64,000 bases of DNA from Streptomyces durmitorensis (GTDB lineage Bacteria; Actinomycetota; Actinomycetes; Streptomycetales; Streptomycetaceae), in assembly GCF_023498005.1 (NCBI RefSeq), contig NZ_CP097289.1, positions 1,550,001-1,614,000 of the forward strand. Direction: 5' to 3'. A model generated the notes under the pieces. It did not search any database and had not been told where the DNA came from. It saw only the letters and a program-made list of their open reading frames with translations. This document shows positions 1 through 8,258 of the stretch, one piece after another (position 1 is the stretch's first letter; the number at the start of each line of letters is the position of its first letter). The position numbers and the translations under genes were made by a program.

Positions 1-504
1 ACCGGCCAGCGGGGTGCGCAGGTCGTGCGAGATCCAGGCGACCAGTTCGCGCCGGGAGCGTTCCAGGGCGCGCTCGCGCTCCCGTGACTCGGCGAGCTTG
101 GCGCTGGTCGACTCCAACTCCCGGGTCAGGGCGGCCAGTTCCGCGCTGACGGGTTCGGGCGGGGCCGCGAAGCTGCCGCCGTCGCCGAAGGAACGGGCCG
201 CCAGCGTCAGGGCCTTGCTGCGGGCTACCACCCAGCGGCCGAGCAGCAGCGCGGTGGCGAGCGAGACCATCGCGGCCATCGCCACGACGACGGTGACCAC
301 CTTCAGGTCGTGCGGCGACAGGAACATCTCCCAGGCCACCGCGAGCGTCCCGGCCAGCATCGCGAGCACCGCGACGGCCGCCACGACGGTCATCGCGACC
401 GCGAGGGAGCGATGCCGCAGCAGGCGCAGCGTCAGGGCGCCCAGGAGTCCGGCGCTCGCGGCCCCCAGGAAGGCGAAGAGGGCGATGAGGAGGATGTCCT
501 GCAT
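1..504 (-). CDS. Sensor histidine kinase, N-terminal part (runs off window start)
   Basis: Membrane sensor kinase of the two-component system whose regulator gene lies just upstream (5 bp between the regulator stop and this ATG at 504). Read on the minus strand, the protein begins MQDILLIALFAFLGAASAG, a hydrophobic first segment. A second and probably a third membrane stretch follow around residues 45-85, then a HAMP-like linker with a charged coiled region. The open frame ends at the window edge in WISHDLRTPLAG, which is the H-box of the HisKA dimerisation domain with its phosphoaccepting His. The ATPase domain lies outside the window. The stimulus cannot be told from this part. The pairing with the downstream-facing glycosyltransferase/molybdoenzyme cluster is positional only. 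Confidence 0.88.
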   Translation of the reverse strand, partial: MQDILLIALFAFLGAASAGLLGALTLRLLRHRSLAVAMTVVAAVAVLAMLAGTLAVAWEMFLSPHDLKVVTVVVAMAAMVSLATALLLGRWVVARSKALTLAARSFGDGGSFAAPPEPVSAELAALTRELESTSAKLAESRERERALERSRRELVAWISHDLRTPLAG

Positions 505-509
505 GCGGG

Positions 510-1367
510 TCAGCCTTCGGCTCGGGGCGGTACGCGGTCGTGCTGGGCGCCATGAGCGGCGTGGGTGTCGGGTACGTCGGATACATCGGGTGCATTGAGT
601 ACGTCAGCTGCATCGAGTACGTCGGGTACGTCGAGGCGGTATCCGAGCCCCCACACCGTCTGGATCAGGCAGGGCCGCGCCGGGTCGTCCTCGACCTTGC
701 CGCGCAGCCTGCGGATGTGGACCGTGACCGTGGACAGGTCGCCGAACTCCCAGCCCCAGACTTCCCGCATCAGCTCCTCGCGCCCGAACGCCTGCCCGGG
801 GTGGCGCAGAAGGAAGGCGAGGAGGTCGAACTCCCGCAGGGTGAGGGCGAGTTCGACCCCGCTCTTGGTCGCGCGACGCGCCACCGGGTCCACCCACAGG
901 CCCGCGGCCCGCAGCGTGGCGACGGTCTCGGGAGCGCGGGCCGCGCGGCTGCGCCGCAGCACCGACCCCACCCGCAGGACCAGCTCGCGCGGGCTGAACG
1001 GCTTGGTGACGTAGTCGTCGGCCCCTATCTCCAGGCCCAGGATCCGGTCGTCCTCGTCGCCACGGGCGGTGAGCATGATGACGGGCACCGGACCCTTGGC
1101 GCGCAGCCTGCGGCACACCTCCAGACCGTCCATGCCGGGCAGCATCAGATCGAGGACGACCAGGTCGGGCCGGAACGCCCCGGCGCGCTCAAGTGCCCCG
1201 AGGCCGTCCTCGGCGCGTTCGACCGTGTAGCCGCCGCGCTCCAGGTAGCCCGCGACGACCTCGGCGACGGTCGGATCGTCGTCCACGACGAGGACCCGGG
1301 GCACGTCGGGCGCGCCGTCCCCGGCGTGCGGGCGGCCTTGCGGTGGCGGTGGCGGTGGCGGCTGCAT
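510..1367 (-). CDS. OmpR/PhoB-family response regulator
   Basis: DNA-binding response regulator of 285 residues. The receiver domain spans about residues 24-140: acidic pocket VDDD near 28-31, phosphoacceptor Asp in VLDLMLPG (about D73) and the conserved Lys in TKPFSP (about K122). A winged-helix Trans_reg_C domain follows at about 165-255 (LREFDLLAFLLRHPG, EVWGWEFG, VHIRRLRGKVE). The start chosen is ATG 1367, just before a poly-proline run, with GAGG about nine bases upstream; a longer frame to 1418 exists but its N-terminus is not receiver-like. The C-terminus carries an extra tail of about 40 residues made of imperfect V-x-D-V repeats, encoded by short DNA repeats at about 560-640. The cognate kinase is the next gene on the same strand. 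Confidence 0.93.
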   Translation of the reverse strand: MQPPPPPPPQGRPHAGDGAPDVPRVLVVDDDPTVAEVVAGYLERGGYTVERAEDGLGALERAGAFRPDLVVLDLMLPGMDGLEVCRRLRAKGPVPVIMLTARGDEDDRILGLEIGADDYVTKPFSPRELVLRVGSVLRRSRAARAPETVATLRAAGLWVDPVARRATKSGVELALTLREFDLLAFLLRHPGQAFGREELMREVWGWEFGDLSTVTVHIRRLRGKVEDDPARPCLIQTVWGLGYRLDVPDVLDAADVLNAPDVSDVPDTHAAHGAQHDRVPPRAEG

Positions 1368-1482
1368 ACGGCAAGCCTCGCACCTGCCGCGCGCGGATCC
1401 GCCGGTCAGGAGCGCCACCGGTTGCCGACGTCCCTGTTTCGTAAGAACCTCAAGTCCGATATGTCCCGTTCGGATTCATAGG

Positions 1483-2253
1483 GTGAGTCACATGACCCCC
1501 TCCCCCTCCGTAGAGCCCGACGTGCCCGGCACACCCGACGCGCGCGCCGTCCGGGTCGACGTCGTCCTGCCCTGCCTCGACGAGGCCGCCGCCCTGCCCT
1601 GGGTCCTGGAACGCGTCCCCGACGACTGGCGCGCCGTCGTCGTCGACAACGGCTCCACCGACGGCTCGGCGGACATCGCCCGCGCCCTGGGCGCCACCGT
1701 CGTCCACGAGCGGCAGCGCGGCTTCGGGGCCGCCTGCCACGCGGGCCTCACAGCCTCCGACGCGGACATCGTGTGCTTCTGCGACTGCGACGCCTCCCTC
1801 GATCCGGGGCTACTGCGGCCCTTCGTACGCAGAGTGACGGACGGAGAGGCCGATCTGGTCGTCGGACGGCGGCGCCCCCAGGGGCGCGGTGCCTGGCCGC
1901 CGCACGCACGCGCGGGCAATGTGGCGCTCGCGCGGATGCTGCGGCGGCGCACCGGCGTACGCCTGCACGACCTGGGACCGATGCGGGCGGCGCGGCGCGA
2001 GGACCTGCTCGGGCTCGGCCTGACCGACCGGCGCAGCGGATACCCGCTCCAGATGGTCGTACGGGCGGCCGACGCGGGCTGGCGGATCGAGGAGCGGGAC
2101 GTGCCGTACCTGCCGCGCTCCGGGAAGTCGAAGGTCACCGGAACGTGGCGGGGGACGTGGCACGCGGTGCGTGACATGCGGGCCGTGCTCGCGGAGGAAC
2201 CGCGGACGGCCTCCGGCACCGGTGCGCGGCGCGCGGCGGGCGGTGCCCTGTGA
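1483..2253 (+). CDS. Family 2 glycosyltransferase
   Basis: GT-A fold glycosyltransferase (GT2, DPM1/DPG-synthase-like), 256 residues. It would transfer a sugar from a nucleotide donor to a lipid or other acceptor. The N-terminal Rossmann half shows VDVVLPCLDEAAALP, then VVVDNGSTDGS (about 52-62). The metal-binding acidic motif is FCDCDASLDP (about 99-108), followed by VVGRRRP and a C-terminal region LGPMRAARR typical of this family. No membrane anchor is visible. The start is GTG 1483 or ATG 1492. Its stop overlaps the GTG start of the next gene by four bases, so translation is probably coupled. It heads a three-gene operon with a DUF2064 protein and a methyltransferase; the product is unknown. 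Confidence 0.9.
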   Translation: MSHMTPSPSVEPDVPGTPDARAVRVDVVLPCLDEAAALPWVLERVPDDWRAVVVDNGSTDGSADIARALGATVVHERQRGFGAACHAGLTASDADIVCFCDCDASLDPGLLRPFVRRVTDGEADLVVGRRRPQGRGAWPPHARAGNVALARMLRRRTGVRLHDLGPMRAARREDLLGLGLTDRRSGYPLQMVVRAADAGWRIEERDVPYLPRSGKSKVTGTWRGTWHAVRDMRAVLAEEPRTASGTGARRAAGGAL

Positions 2254-2915
2254 CCGCGTACGGGACGACTCTGCTCGTCATCGCCAAGGAGCCGCTGCCG
2301 GGGCGCGTGAAGACCCGCCTCACCCCGCCCTACACGCCCGAGGAGGCCGCCGAGCTCGCCGCGGCCTCGCTCGCCGACACCCTCCACGCCGTACTCGCGG
2401 CGCCCGCCCACCGCCGCGTCCTGGTGCTCGCCGGGCAGCCGGGGCCCTGGGTGCCCGCCGGCATCGAGGTGGTTCCCCAGTGCGCGGGCGGCCTGGACGA
2501 ACGGCTCGCCGCGGCGTTCGCGGGCTGCTCGGGCCCGGCCCTCCTGGTCGGCATGGACACCCCCCAGATCACGCCCGGCCTCCTCGCCCCCGCGCTCGGC
2601 CCCGACGCCTGGCGGGAGTGCGACGCCTGGTTCGGCCCCGCCGTCGACGGCGGATTCTGGGCGCTCGGCCTGGCCGAGCCCGATCCGGAGCTGCTGCGCG
2701 GCGTCCCCATGTCCAGGCCCGATACCGGCGCCCTGCAACGGGCCCGGCTCACCGGCGCCGGGCTGCGGGTGCGCGACCTGCCCCTGCTGCGCGACGTGGA
2801 CACGGCCGACGACGCCGGGAAGGTCGCCGACGCGGCGCCGGGCAGCCGGTTCGCCACCACCCTCGCCCGCCTCGGCACGGCAGCCGGACACGCGGGACGG
2901 GGTGACGGCCGATGA
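2250..2915 (+). CDS. DUF2064 / TIGR04282-type glycosyltransferase-like protein
   Basis: Protein of 221 residues with the nucleotidyltransferase-like GT-A core of the DUF2064 family: LLVIAKEPLPGRVKTRLTP at residues 7-25 is the family signature, and LLVGMDTPQITP near 95-106 carries the acidic metal-binding centre. The family is often labelled arsenosugar biosynthesis glycosyltransferase. No arsenite methyltransferase or radical-SAM partner is seen here, so that label should not be transferred. GTG start overlaps the upstream glycosyltransferase stop, and its own stop overlaps the next ATG (2912), so all three genes are translationally coupled. It probably modifies or makes a sugar donor used by the neighbouring GT2 enzyme; this is inferred from context. 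Confidence 0.86.
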   Translation: MTAYGTTLLVIAKEPLPGRVKTRLTPPYTPEEAAELAAASLADTLHAVLAAPAHRRVLVLAGQPGPWVPAGIEVVPQCAGGLDERLAAAFAGCSGPALLVGMDTPQITPGLLAPALGPDAWRECDAWFGPAVDGGFWALGLAEPDPELLRGVPMSRPDTGALQRARLTGAGLRVRDLPLLRDVDTADDAGKVADAAPGSRFATTLARLGTAAGHAGRGDGR

Positions 2916-3595
2916 GCACCGCACTGCCGGACGCCACCCTCCGCAGGACCGGCCCCGCGGCCACCCCCTGGCGCGCGGATCCGTACACCAACGCCCTGCG
3001 CAACGGCCACGGCCCGCTGTTCCTGCGCCGCAGCGACGGCTGGCTGCTGCCCCTCGATGTCGAGCGCTGGTGCGCCGACGCCGACGCGGCCGACCTGTCC
3101 GCGCTGCGTCGCTGCGAGGGCAGCGTGCTCGACATCGGCTGCGGGCCCGGCCGCCTGGTGGCCGGAGCCGCCGCCCGTGGCCATCGCGCCCTGGGGGTCG
3201 ACGTCAGCCAGGCGGCCGTCGACCACACGCTCCGGCTCGGCGCCGCCGCGCTGCTCCGCTCCGTCTTCGACGCGCTGCCGGGCGAGGGCCGCTGGGGCAC
3301 CGCGCTGCTCATCGACGGCAATGTGGGGATCGGCGGCGATCCGGCCGCACTCCTCAAGCGCGTCGCCCAACTCCTTTCACCCGGCGGCCTGTTGATCGCC
3401 GAGACCGTACAGATGGATGTCGACGAGCGGGTGGAGGTGCACGTCGACGACGGGCACGGCGCGCTGGGCGAGCTGTTCCCCTGGGCCCGCCTCGGCACGC
3501 CCGCCCTGCTGCGGCACGCCCGCCCGCTCGGCTGGCAACCGGCCGATCAGTGGACCACCGGCGGCCGTTCGTTCCTGGCCCTGCGCCGCGTCTGA
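2912..3595 (+). CDS. Class I SAM-dependent methyltransferase
   Basis: Methyltransferase of 227 residues. Motif I is VLDIGCGPGRLVAGAAARG (about 72-90), followed by LGVDVSQAAVD, the acidic end of strand beta-2 that binds the SAM ribose. GGLLIAETVQMDV near 150-163 is the post-II/III region. It is the third gene of the coupled GT2-DUF2064-methyltransferase operon and overlaps the previous gene by four bases. The acceptor is not evident. Its 3' end overlaps the convergent membrane-protein gene by 49 bases. Confidence 0.9.
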   Translation: MSTALPDATLRRTGPAATPWRADPYTNALRNGHGPLFLRRSDGWLLPLDVERWCADADAADLSALRRCEGSVLDIGCGPGRLVAGAAARGHRALGVDVSQAAVDHTLRLGAAALLRSVFDALPGEGRWGTALLIDGNVGIGGDPAALLKRVAQLLSPGGLLIAETVQMDVDERVEVHVDDGHGALGELFPWARLGTPALLRHARPLGWQPADQWTTGGRSFLALRRV

Positions 3596-4026
3596 AGGAC
3601 CCGGCACAGCGCGGACCCCGCGAACAGCAGGGCCGTGACGATCAGCCACCGGACGAGGAAGTCACCGGCCGGGAGCCCGGTGGAGGACTCATAGCGCTCC
3701 ACCTGTCCGGCGATGAGCGGGAACCAGACGAGCAGCAGCAACCCGGAAAGGAAAGCGGGGACGCGCACGAAGTTGATCCACTCCCTGCGGTTGCGCCGCC
3801 CACCGGCGGCGGCCCGCAGCGCCCGGTCGGCCAGTGCGTACGCGGGCACGAACAGCAGATCGTGCACCAGCGCCGCACCGACGAACCAGACGGCGATCAG
3901 CAGCCAGTCACCGTCCAGGAGACGCACTCCCGCATACCCGGCGAGCGCGAAAGAGCCGAGCAGCACCAGGAGTTGCAGCGGCCCCTCGCCGTACCACCGG
4001 CGGAATCGGTGCGTGAAACCGGTCAT
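3547..4026 (-). CDS. Four-helix integral membrane protein of unknown function
   Basis: Small membrane protein, 159 residues, starting MTGFTHRFRRWYGEG. Four hydrophobic segments are visible: LLVLLGSFALAGYAGV, LLIAVWFVGAALVHDLLFV, LSGLLLLVWFPLIAG and LVRWLIVTALLFAGSAL. Its ATG (4026) shares one base with the TGA of the upstream molybdopterin oxidoreductase (TGATG), so it is coupled to that enzyme and may be an accessory membrane subunit. That role is inferred from arrangement; I do not recognise the family. The 3' end runs 49 bases into the convergent methyltransferase gene. Confidence 0.8.
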   Translation of the reverse strand: MTGFTHRFRRWYGEGPLQLLVLLGSFALAGYAGVRLLDGDWLLIAVWFVGAALVHDLLFVPAYALADRALRAAAGGRRNRREWINFVRVPAFLSGLLLLVWFPLIAGQVERYESSTGLPAGDFLVRWLIVTALLFAGSALCRVLQTRRRARNERPPVVH

Positions 4027-5285
4027 CACAGCTCCCCGAAGGTCAGACGGGACACCCACTTGGTGTTGAGCACGCCGGGCGCGGCCGGGACGATGATCCG
4101 CGCCGGGTAGCCGTGGTCCGGCGACAGGTCCTCCCCATTGACCTGCAGCGCGAGCAGGGAACGCGGGTCGCGTACCTGGTTGTCGCGCAGGGCGGCCTTG
4201 CGGAAGGCCCCGCGCCGCTGCAAGGACTCCACGAGAACGCCCGGAGGGTCCTCGTCGAACCCGGCGAGTGCCGCGAGATCCCGCAGCCGCACCCCGCGCC
4301 ACCACTGGTCCGACGTCGACCAGCCCTCCACGCACGCGATGGGCAACGCGGCACTGTGGAGGGAGAGTTGAAGCAGATCCTCCCGGGAAAGCCTGACGTC
4401 TTCGCCGCCCCGTGGTCCGCTGACGACCAGCCGCCACAGCTCACCCGTGTCCTGCCGCTCGATGCCCACCTTCGCGGCCGTCTTGTTGATCTGAAAGCCG
4501 TTCGGCCCGCTCCCCGGATCACCGCCCCCGTGCGGGGCGAACAGGGCAGTGCGGCGCAGAGGCCCGTCGAAGTTCTGCCCCACCGTCGTGACCAGCAGCA
4601 GGGCCGATCCCGCACCGACCATGCCGAGCGCGCCGCGCCGCGACACGGTCGGCTCGGCGGCCCCGGGCGCCACCAGACCTCCCTCGTCGGCCGGCTCGGG
4701 ACGCGGATCCCGCAGGCGTTCGCGCCATCCCTCCTCGCGCAGCACGCGTACGACCTGGGGCAGGCGCAGCACGACATGGGCCGCGAACGCGCCGAAGAAC
4801 ACCCAGGCCCCGTAGAAGTGCAGCGGATAGAACGAGCCGGGAAAGAGGTACTCCAGCTGGACGTTGAGGACACCGGTGACGAACTCGAACAGCGCGCCGC
4901 CGACCAGCAGGAGCAGCGACACCCGCTCCAGGGCGTGGCCGACCGACCGCGCCGGAGGCAGCGCGAAGAGCTTGGGGATCACCGACCACAGCTTCGCGAG
5001 CAGCACCGGGATCAGCGTGATGCCGACCGTGACGTGCAGGCCCTGGTTGAGGCGGTACAGCCAGTGCGGGTCGGTCGGCCAGTCGAAGAGGTAGAAGCCG
5101 AGGAGGCCCTTGTCCGGTGTCTTGTCGTTGACGGGTGAGAGATTCGGGTTGTACGCGGCGTACGACAGCAGGCCGGTCACGAACAGCACCGTGATGCCGA
5201 GCAGCAGGACGACGCCAAGGACCGAAGTGAGCCAGGGTCCGCGCAGCGGGCTGCGCCAGAAACCGGGGTCGGCAGGGGAGGTCAT
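4026..5285 (-). CDS. Membrane-anchored molybdopterin-dependent oxidoreductase
   Basis: Fusion of an N-terminal membrane module and a C-terminal molybdopterin-binding (sulfite-oxidase-fold) domain, 419 residues from ATG 5285. Longer alternatives at 5303 and 5351 exist; none has a clear ribosome site. The first ~190 residues hold four to five helices (LGVVLLLGITVLFVTGLLSY, LHVTVGITLIPVLLAKLW, LLLLVGGALFEFVTGVL, FYGAWVFFGAFAAHVVLRL) with His residues that could ligate heme as in cytochrome b561-like proteins. A further helix precedes the catalytic part. The catalytic part contains PIACVEGWSTSDQWWRGV, whose Cys is in the position that ligates Mo, and the end LNTKWVSRLTF. It probably transfers electrons between the membrane and a small extracytoplasmic substrate; the substrate is unknown. 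It is divergent from the gene at 5417. Confidence 0.87.
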   Translation of the reverse strand: MTSPADPGFWRSPLRGPWLTSVLGVVLLLGITVLFVTGLLSYAAYNPNLSPVNDKTPDKGLLGFYLFDWPTDPHWLYRLNQGLHVTVGITLIPVLLAKLWSVIPKLFALPPARSVGHALERVSLLLLVGGALFEFVTGVLNVQLEYLFPGSFYPLHFYGAWVFFGAFAAHVVLRLPQVVRVLREEGWRERLRDPRPEPADEGGLVAPGAAEPTVSRRGALGMVGAGSALLLVTTVGQNFDGPLRRTALFAPHGGGDPGSGPNGFQINKTAAKVGIERQDTGELWRLVVSGPRGGEDVRLSREDLLQLSLHSAALPIACVEGWSTSDQWWRGVRLRDLAALAGFDEDPPGVLVESLQRRGAFRKAALRDNQVRDPRSLLALQVNGEDLSPDHGYPARIIVPAAPGVLNTKWVSRLTFGEL

Positions 5286-5416
5286 ATGGGGGACGGGGGG
5301 CATGAATCGACCGTATGCCGGGCCCTGCCCCTGGATGGGCCCACGACTCATGACGAAACGCTGACGTCATCCCTCGGAGTCCCGGCACTCACTCCACCTG
5401 CGCCTACGGTGCAGAC

Positions 5417-6775
5417 GTGAGCACCACAGAGAGCACCGGCCACCGCCGTGACCTGGCCGCGGCCGCCGTCGCGGCGCTCCTCGTCGTCGCGGCCGTCGCC
5501 GTCGGCGCATCCATCGAGGACACGGACGGCACCCTGCACCTCAACTGGCCGCCCCTGTACGCCCAGTGGGATCCGCACATCGGCCCCGGCACGCCCGCCG
5601 CGCTCGCGGTCGCCCTCGCCGTGATCGCGTACGCCCCCGCTCTCGCCGCGCGGCTCCCCTGGCGGCCCCTTCTCCTCACCGCCTGGGCCGCCTCCCTGGC
5701 CTGGATCTGGTCGCTCGCGCTGATCGACGGCTGGCACCGGGGCGTGGCGCGGCGGCTCACCACCAAGTACGAATACCTCCAGGTCATCGACCGCTTCGAG
5801 GACATCCCGGCCACCCTGCGGGACTTCACACGGCACATCCTGATCGACTCCCCCGGCCACTGGCCCGCCCACACCGCGGGCCATCCGCCGGGCGCCACCC
5901 TCACCTTCGTCCTCCTCGACCGCGTCGGCCTGGGCGGCGGCGCCTGGGCCGGTGCCTTCTGCATCACCGCGGGCAGTACCGCCGTGGTGGCCGTCCTGAT
6001 CACGCTGCGCGCCCTTGCGGACGAGGCGACGGCCCGCCGGGCGGCTCCCTTCCTCGTCCTGGCCCCGGCCGCGATCTGGGTCGGCGCCTCCGCCGACGGG
6101 TACTTCGCCGCCGTCACGGCCTGGATGATCGCCCTGCTCGCGCTCGCGGCGACGCGCAAGGTCCGCTCCCCCGCGACCGCGGCCCTCGGCGCGGGCCTGC
6201 TGTTCGGCCTCACCTGCTACCTCTCGTACGGCCTGACCCTGTTCGCCGTCGTCGCCGCCGCCGTGCTGCTGATCGCCCGGACCCCGCGCCCGCTCCCGCT
6301 GATCCTTGCGGGAGCAGCCGTCGCCCCGCTCGCCTTCACCCTCGCGGGCTTCAACTGGTGGGAGGCGTACCACCTCCTCGTCGAGCGCTACTACCAAGGA
6401 GCGGGTGGCATCCGGCCGTACGGCTACTTCGTCTGGGCCAACCTCGCCTGCACGGTGCTGGTCATCGGCCTCGCGACGGTGGCGGGCCTGCGCAGGGCGG
6501 TGGCGTCCGCGCCCGGTGCGATCGGCCGTCTGCGGACCGGCCGGACGACACCCGCCGACCGGCTGACCGCGCTCGTCCTGGCCGCTCTCCTCGCCCTGCT
6601 GGCCGCCGACCTCTCCGGCATGAGCAAGGCGGAGACGGAACGCATCTGGCTGCCCTTCGCGACGTTCCTGCTCGCGGCCACGGCGCTCCTGCCGGCGGCG
6701 GGCCGCCGCCACTGGCTCACCGCACAGGCCGTACTCGCGCTCGCCGTCAATCACTTGCTGTTCACGGGGTGGTGA
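5417..6775 (+). CDS. Polytopic membrane protein, GT-C glycosyltransferase-like
   Basis: Integral membrane protein of 452 residues with about 11-12 hydrophobic helices. A conserved-looking extracytoplasmic loop follows helix 3 (KYEYLQVIDRFEDIP ... GHWPAHTAGHPPGATL). Near the C-terminus a loop SKAETERIWLPFATF precedes the last helices. The topology and the acidic/His loops resemble GT-C polyprenyl-phosphate-sugar transferases, but no decisive GT-C motif is visible, so the enzymatic call is tentative. The start is GTG 5417. It lies beside the GT2/DUF2064 operon and may use a lipid-linked sugar made by it; this is inferred from position only. Confidence 0.75.
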   Translation: MSTTESTGHRRDLAAAAVAALLVVAAVAVGASIEDTDGTLHLNWPPLYAQWDPHIGPGTPAALAVALAVIAYAPALAARLPWRPLLLTAWAASLAWIWSLALIDGWHRGVARRLTTKYEYLQVIDRFEDIPATLRDFTRHILIDSPGHWPAHTAGHPPGATLTFVLLDRVGLGGGAWAGAFCITAGSTAVVAVLITLRALADEATARRAAPFLVLAPAAIWVGASADGYFAAVTAWMIALLALAATRKVRSPATAALGAGLLFGLTCYLSYGLTLFAVVAAAVLLIARTPRPLPLILAGAAVAPLAFTLAGFNWWEAYHLLVERYYQGAGGIRPYGYFVWANLACTVLVIGLATVAGLRRAVASAPGAIGRLRTGRTTPADRLTALVLAALLALLAADLSGMSKAETERIWLPFATFLLAATALLPAAGRRHWLTAQAVLALAVNHLLFTGW

Positions 6776-6817
6776 GGGAGAACTGGAACTGGTCTGGGGA
6801 ATTGGTGCGGGGCGACG

Positions 6818-7744
6818 TCAGTCTGCCTTCCGGAACACCTCCGACATCCCGTCCCCCGTGTCATGGGCCAGCAGCCCCGTCGTGTCCGGCCCGAGCAGCC
6901 CGACGCGCGTGGCCAGTTCCCTGCCGTGGACGTCGACGGCCGCCTCGGTGAGGCCCGCGAGCGCGTCGAGCGCGGCCCGTGCACGGGAACGGGCCACGGC
7001 CCCGCACCCGACGGCGACCAGCGCGGCGGGCCACCACCAGCAGGCGAGCAGGGCATAACCCACGGCCCAGGCGGCGAGGCGGGCCGCCGCGCTGAAGGAG
7101 TCACGGGCCGCCTCGATCTGCCGCACGGCGGGTTCGGGGAGGATCAGCCACAGACGCGGCCACAGGGCGGCGAGGTCCACTCCGTAGGCGGCCTCGACGC
7201 GGTCCGCCGTCGCCTGCATGCGGTCGCCGTACCAGGTGGGGCGTTTCGGTGCGCACAGCGAGATACGGTCGCGGGCCTCGCCGATGGCCTGGATCCGCGC
7301 ACCCACGCTCCTGTCGACCCTCACCGCACCGTCTGCCGCCGAAATGGTCGGGGTGGCACGCGCGACGGCGTCATCGAGCTGCGCGTCCCATGCCAGCCAC
7401 TGCCGTTCGCGCCGCGCGGTGAGGGCGCGCGAGAGCGGGTCCCGGCCGAAACGCAGCCAGTACTTCTCGATCGCGCCGCCGAGGAACTGCGAGGCAAGTG
7501 AGGCCGCGGCCGCGGTGAGCAGGACGAGAGCCACCAGGAGCGCGGCGGTGCCGGTCCGGTCGAGTGCGGGGCGGGCGGCGAGGTCGTCCAGCGTGGCGCG
7601 CAGCCGGTCGACGTCGTGCCAGTGGCGGTGCCCCAGGGTGGTGCCGACGGCTGTGGCGGCGAGGAAGAGGGCGCCGGGCAGCACCAGGAGGTTCAGCCAG
7701 CGTTCGGTGAGCTTGCCGCCCAGCGTGGCGAGGAGCGGGTTCAT
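6818..7744 (-). CDS. Membrane protein of unknown function next to CHAT gene
   Basis: Protein of 308 residues starting MNPLLATLGGKLTERW. Two N-terminal hydrophobic segments (LNLLVLPGALFLAATAVGTTL near 17-37 and ALLVALVLLTAAAASLAS near 67-84) flank a short polar loop. A central soluble domain (about 90-225) contains KRPTWYGDRMQATADRVEAAYGVDL. A third hydrophobic stretch follows (AVGYALLACWWWPAALVAVGCGAVA near 232-256), then a C-terminal cytoplasmic helix and tail. I do not recognise a named family. It follows the small gene at 8159 by 22 bases on the same strand, and both are divergent from the CHAT-TPR gene. The set may act together. Confidence 0.8.
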   Translation of the reverse strand: MNPLLATLGGKLTERWLNLLVLPGALFLAATAVGTTLGHRHWHDVDRLRATLDDLAARPALDRTGTAALLVALVLLTAAAASLASQFLGGAIEKYWLRFGRDPLSRALTARRERQWLAWDAQLDDAVARATPTISAADGAVRVDRSVGARIQAIGEARDRISLCAPKRPTWYGDRMQATADRVEAAYGVDLAALWPRLWLILPEPAVRQIEAARDSFSAAARLAAWAVGYALLACWWWPAALVAVGCGAVARSRARAALDALAGLTEAAVDVHGRELATRVGLLGPDTTGLLAHDTGDGMSEVFRKAD

Positions 7745-7766
7745 GAGGCCGCCGGACCGGAGCCGG

Positions 7767-8159
7767 TCACTGCCCGGGGTCCAGTCGGCCCTTGCGCATG
7801 CGTGCTCCGTTGACCGCGCAGTGGGGGGCGGGCAGCAGGTCGCGGGCGCGTTCGAGCCTGCTGCAGTGGGCCGGTCCCGGGCACACGGCCACCCTGATGT
7901 GCGACGCGAGGCCGGGGGTCATGGCTCCCCGGGAGCCGTTGATCAGCCCGCCCGCGTCCCCGGCCCTGCGCATCGCGTCATCGAGGGATTCGTAGCACTC
8001 CGCGATCGTGTCGGCGCCCGCACCGGACCGCAGCAGGTCCCTGGCCCGCTCCGCGGCCTGCCGGACCCCGGGCTGCCGCAGGTCGTCGGACGAGCCGAGC
8101 AGGGAGCACAACGCCGCTGTGCCGCGGGCGAGTTCGGGACGGTCGGGCGATACGGTCAT
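7767..8159 (-). CDS. Small protein with C-terminal Cys/His-rich segment
   Basis: Hypothetical protein of 130 residues. The N-terminal two thirds are predicted helical (TAALCSLLGSSDDLRQPGVRQAAERARDLL). The C-terminal part carries CPGPAHCSRLERARDLLP and then APHCAVNGARMRKGRL; the C-x5-C and following H-C could form a small metal site. No function is known to me. It is the first gene of a two-gene unit with the membrane protein at 7744 and is divergent from the CHAT-TPR gene across a 99-base gap that should hold both promoters. Confidence 0.68.
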   Translation of the reverse strand: MTVSPDRPELARGTAALCSLLGSSDDLRQPGVRQAAERARDLLRSGAGADTIAECYESLDDAMRRAGDAGGLINGSRGAMTPGLASHIRVAVCPGPAHCSRLERARDLLPAPHCAVNGARMRKGRLDPGQ

Positions 8160-8258
8160 GGTCCAAGTGTGCCGGAAAGCAGACGCAGTTGAGCATGAGT
8201 CGGCGCGCTACGGGAGTCGGCGAACGCCACCGGAGTCGGCAAGAGGGGGAGCTGCAGG

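Noticed and set aside
2250..2915. Arsenosugar biosynthesis role for the DUF2064 gene
   Set aside because: No arsenic-related gene or radical-SAM partner is nearby; the name is a family label only.
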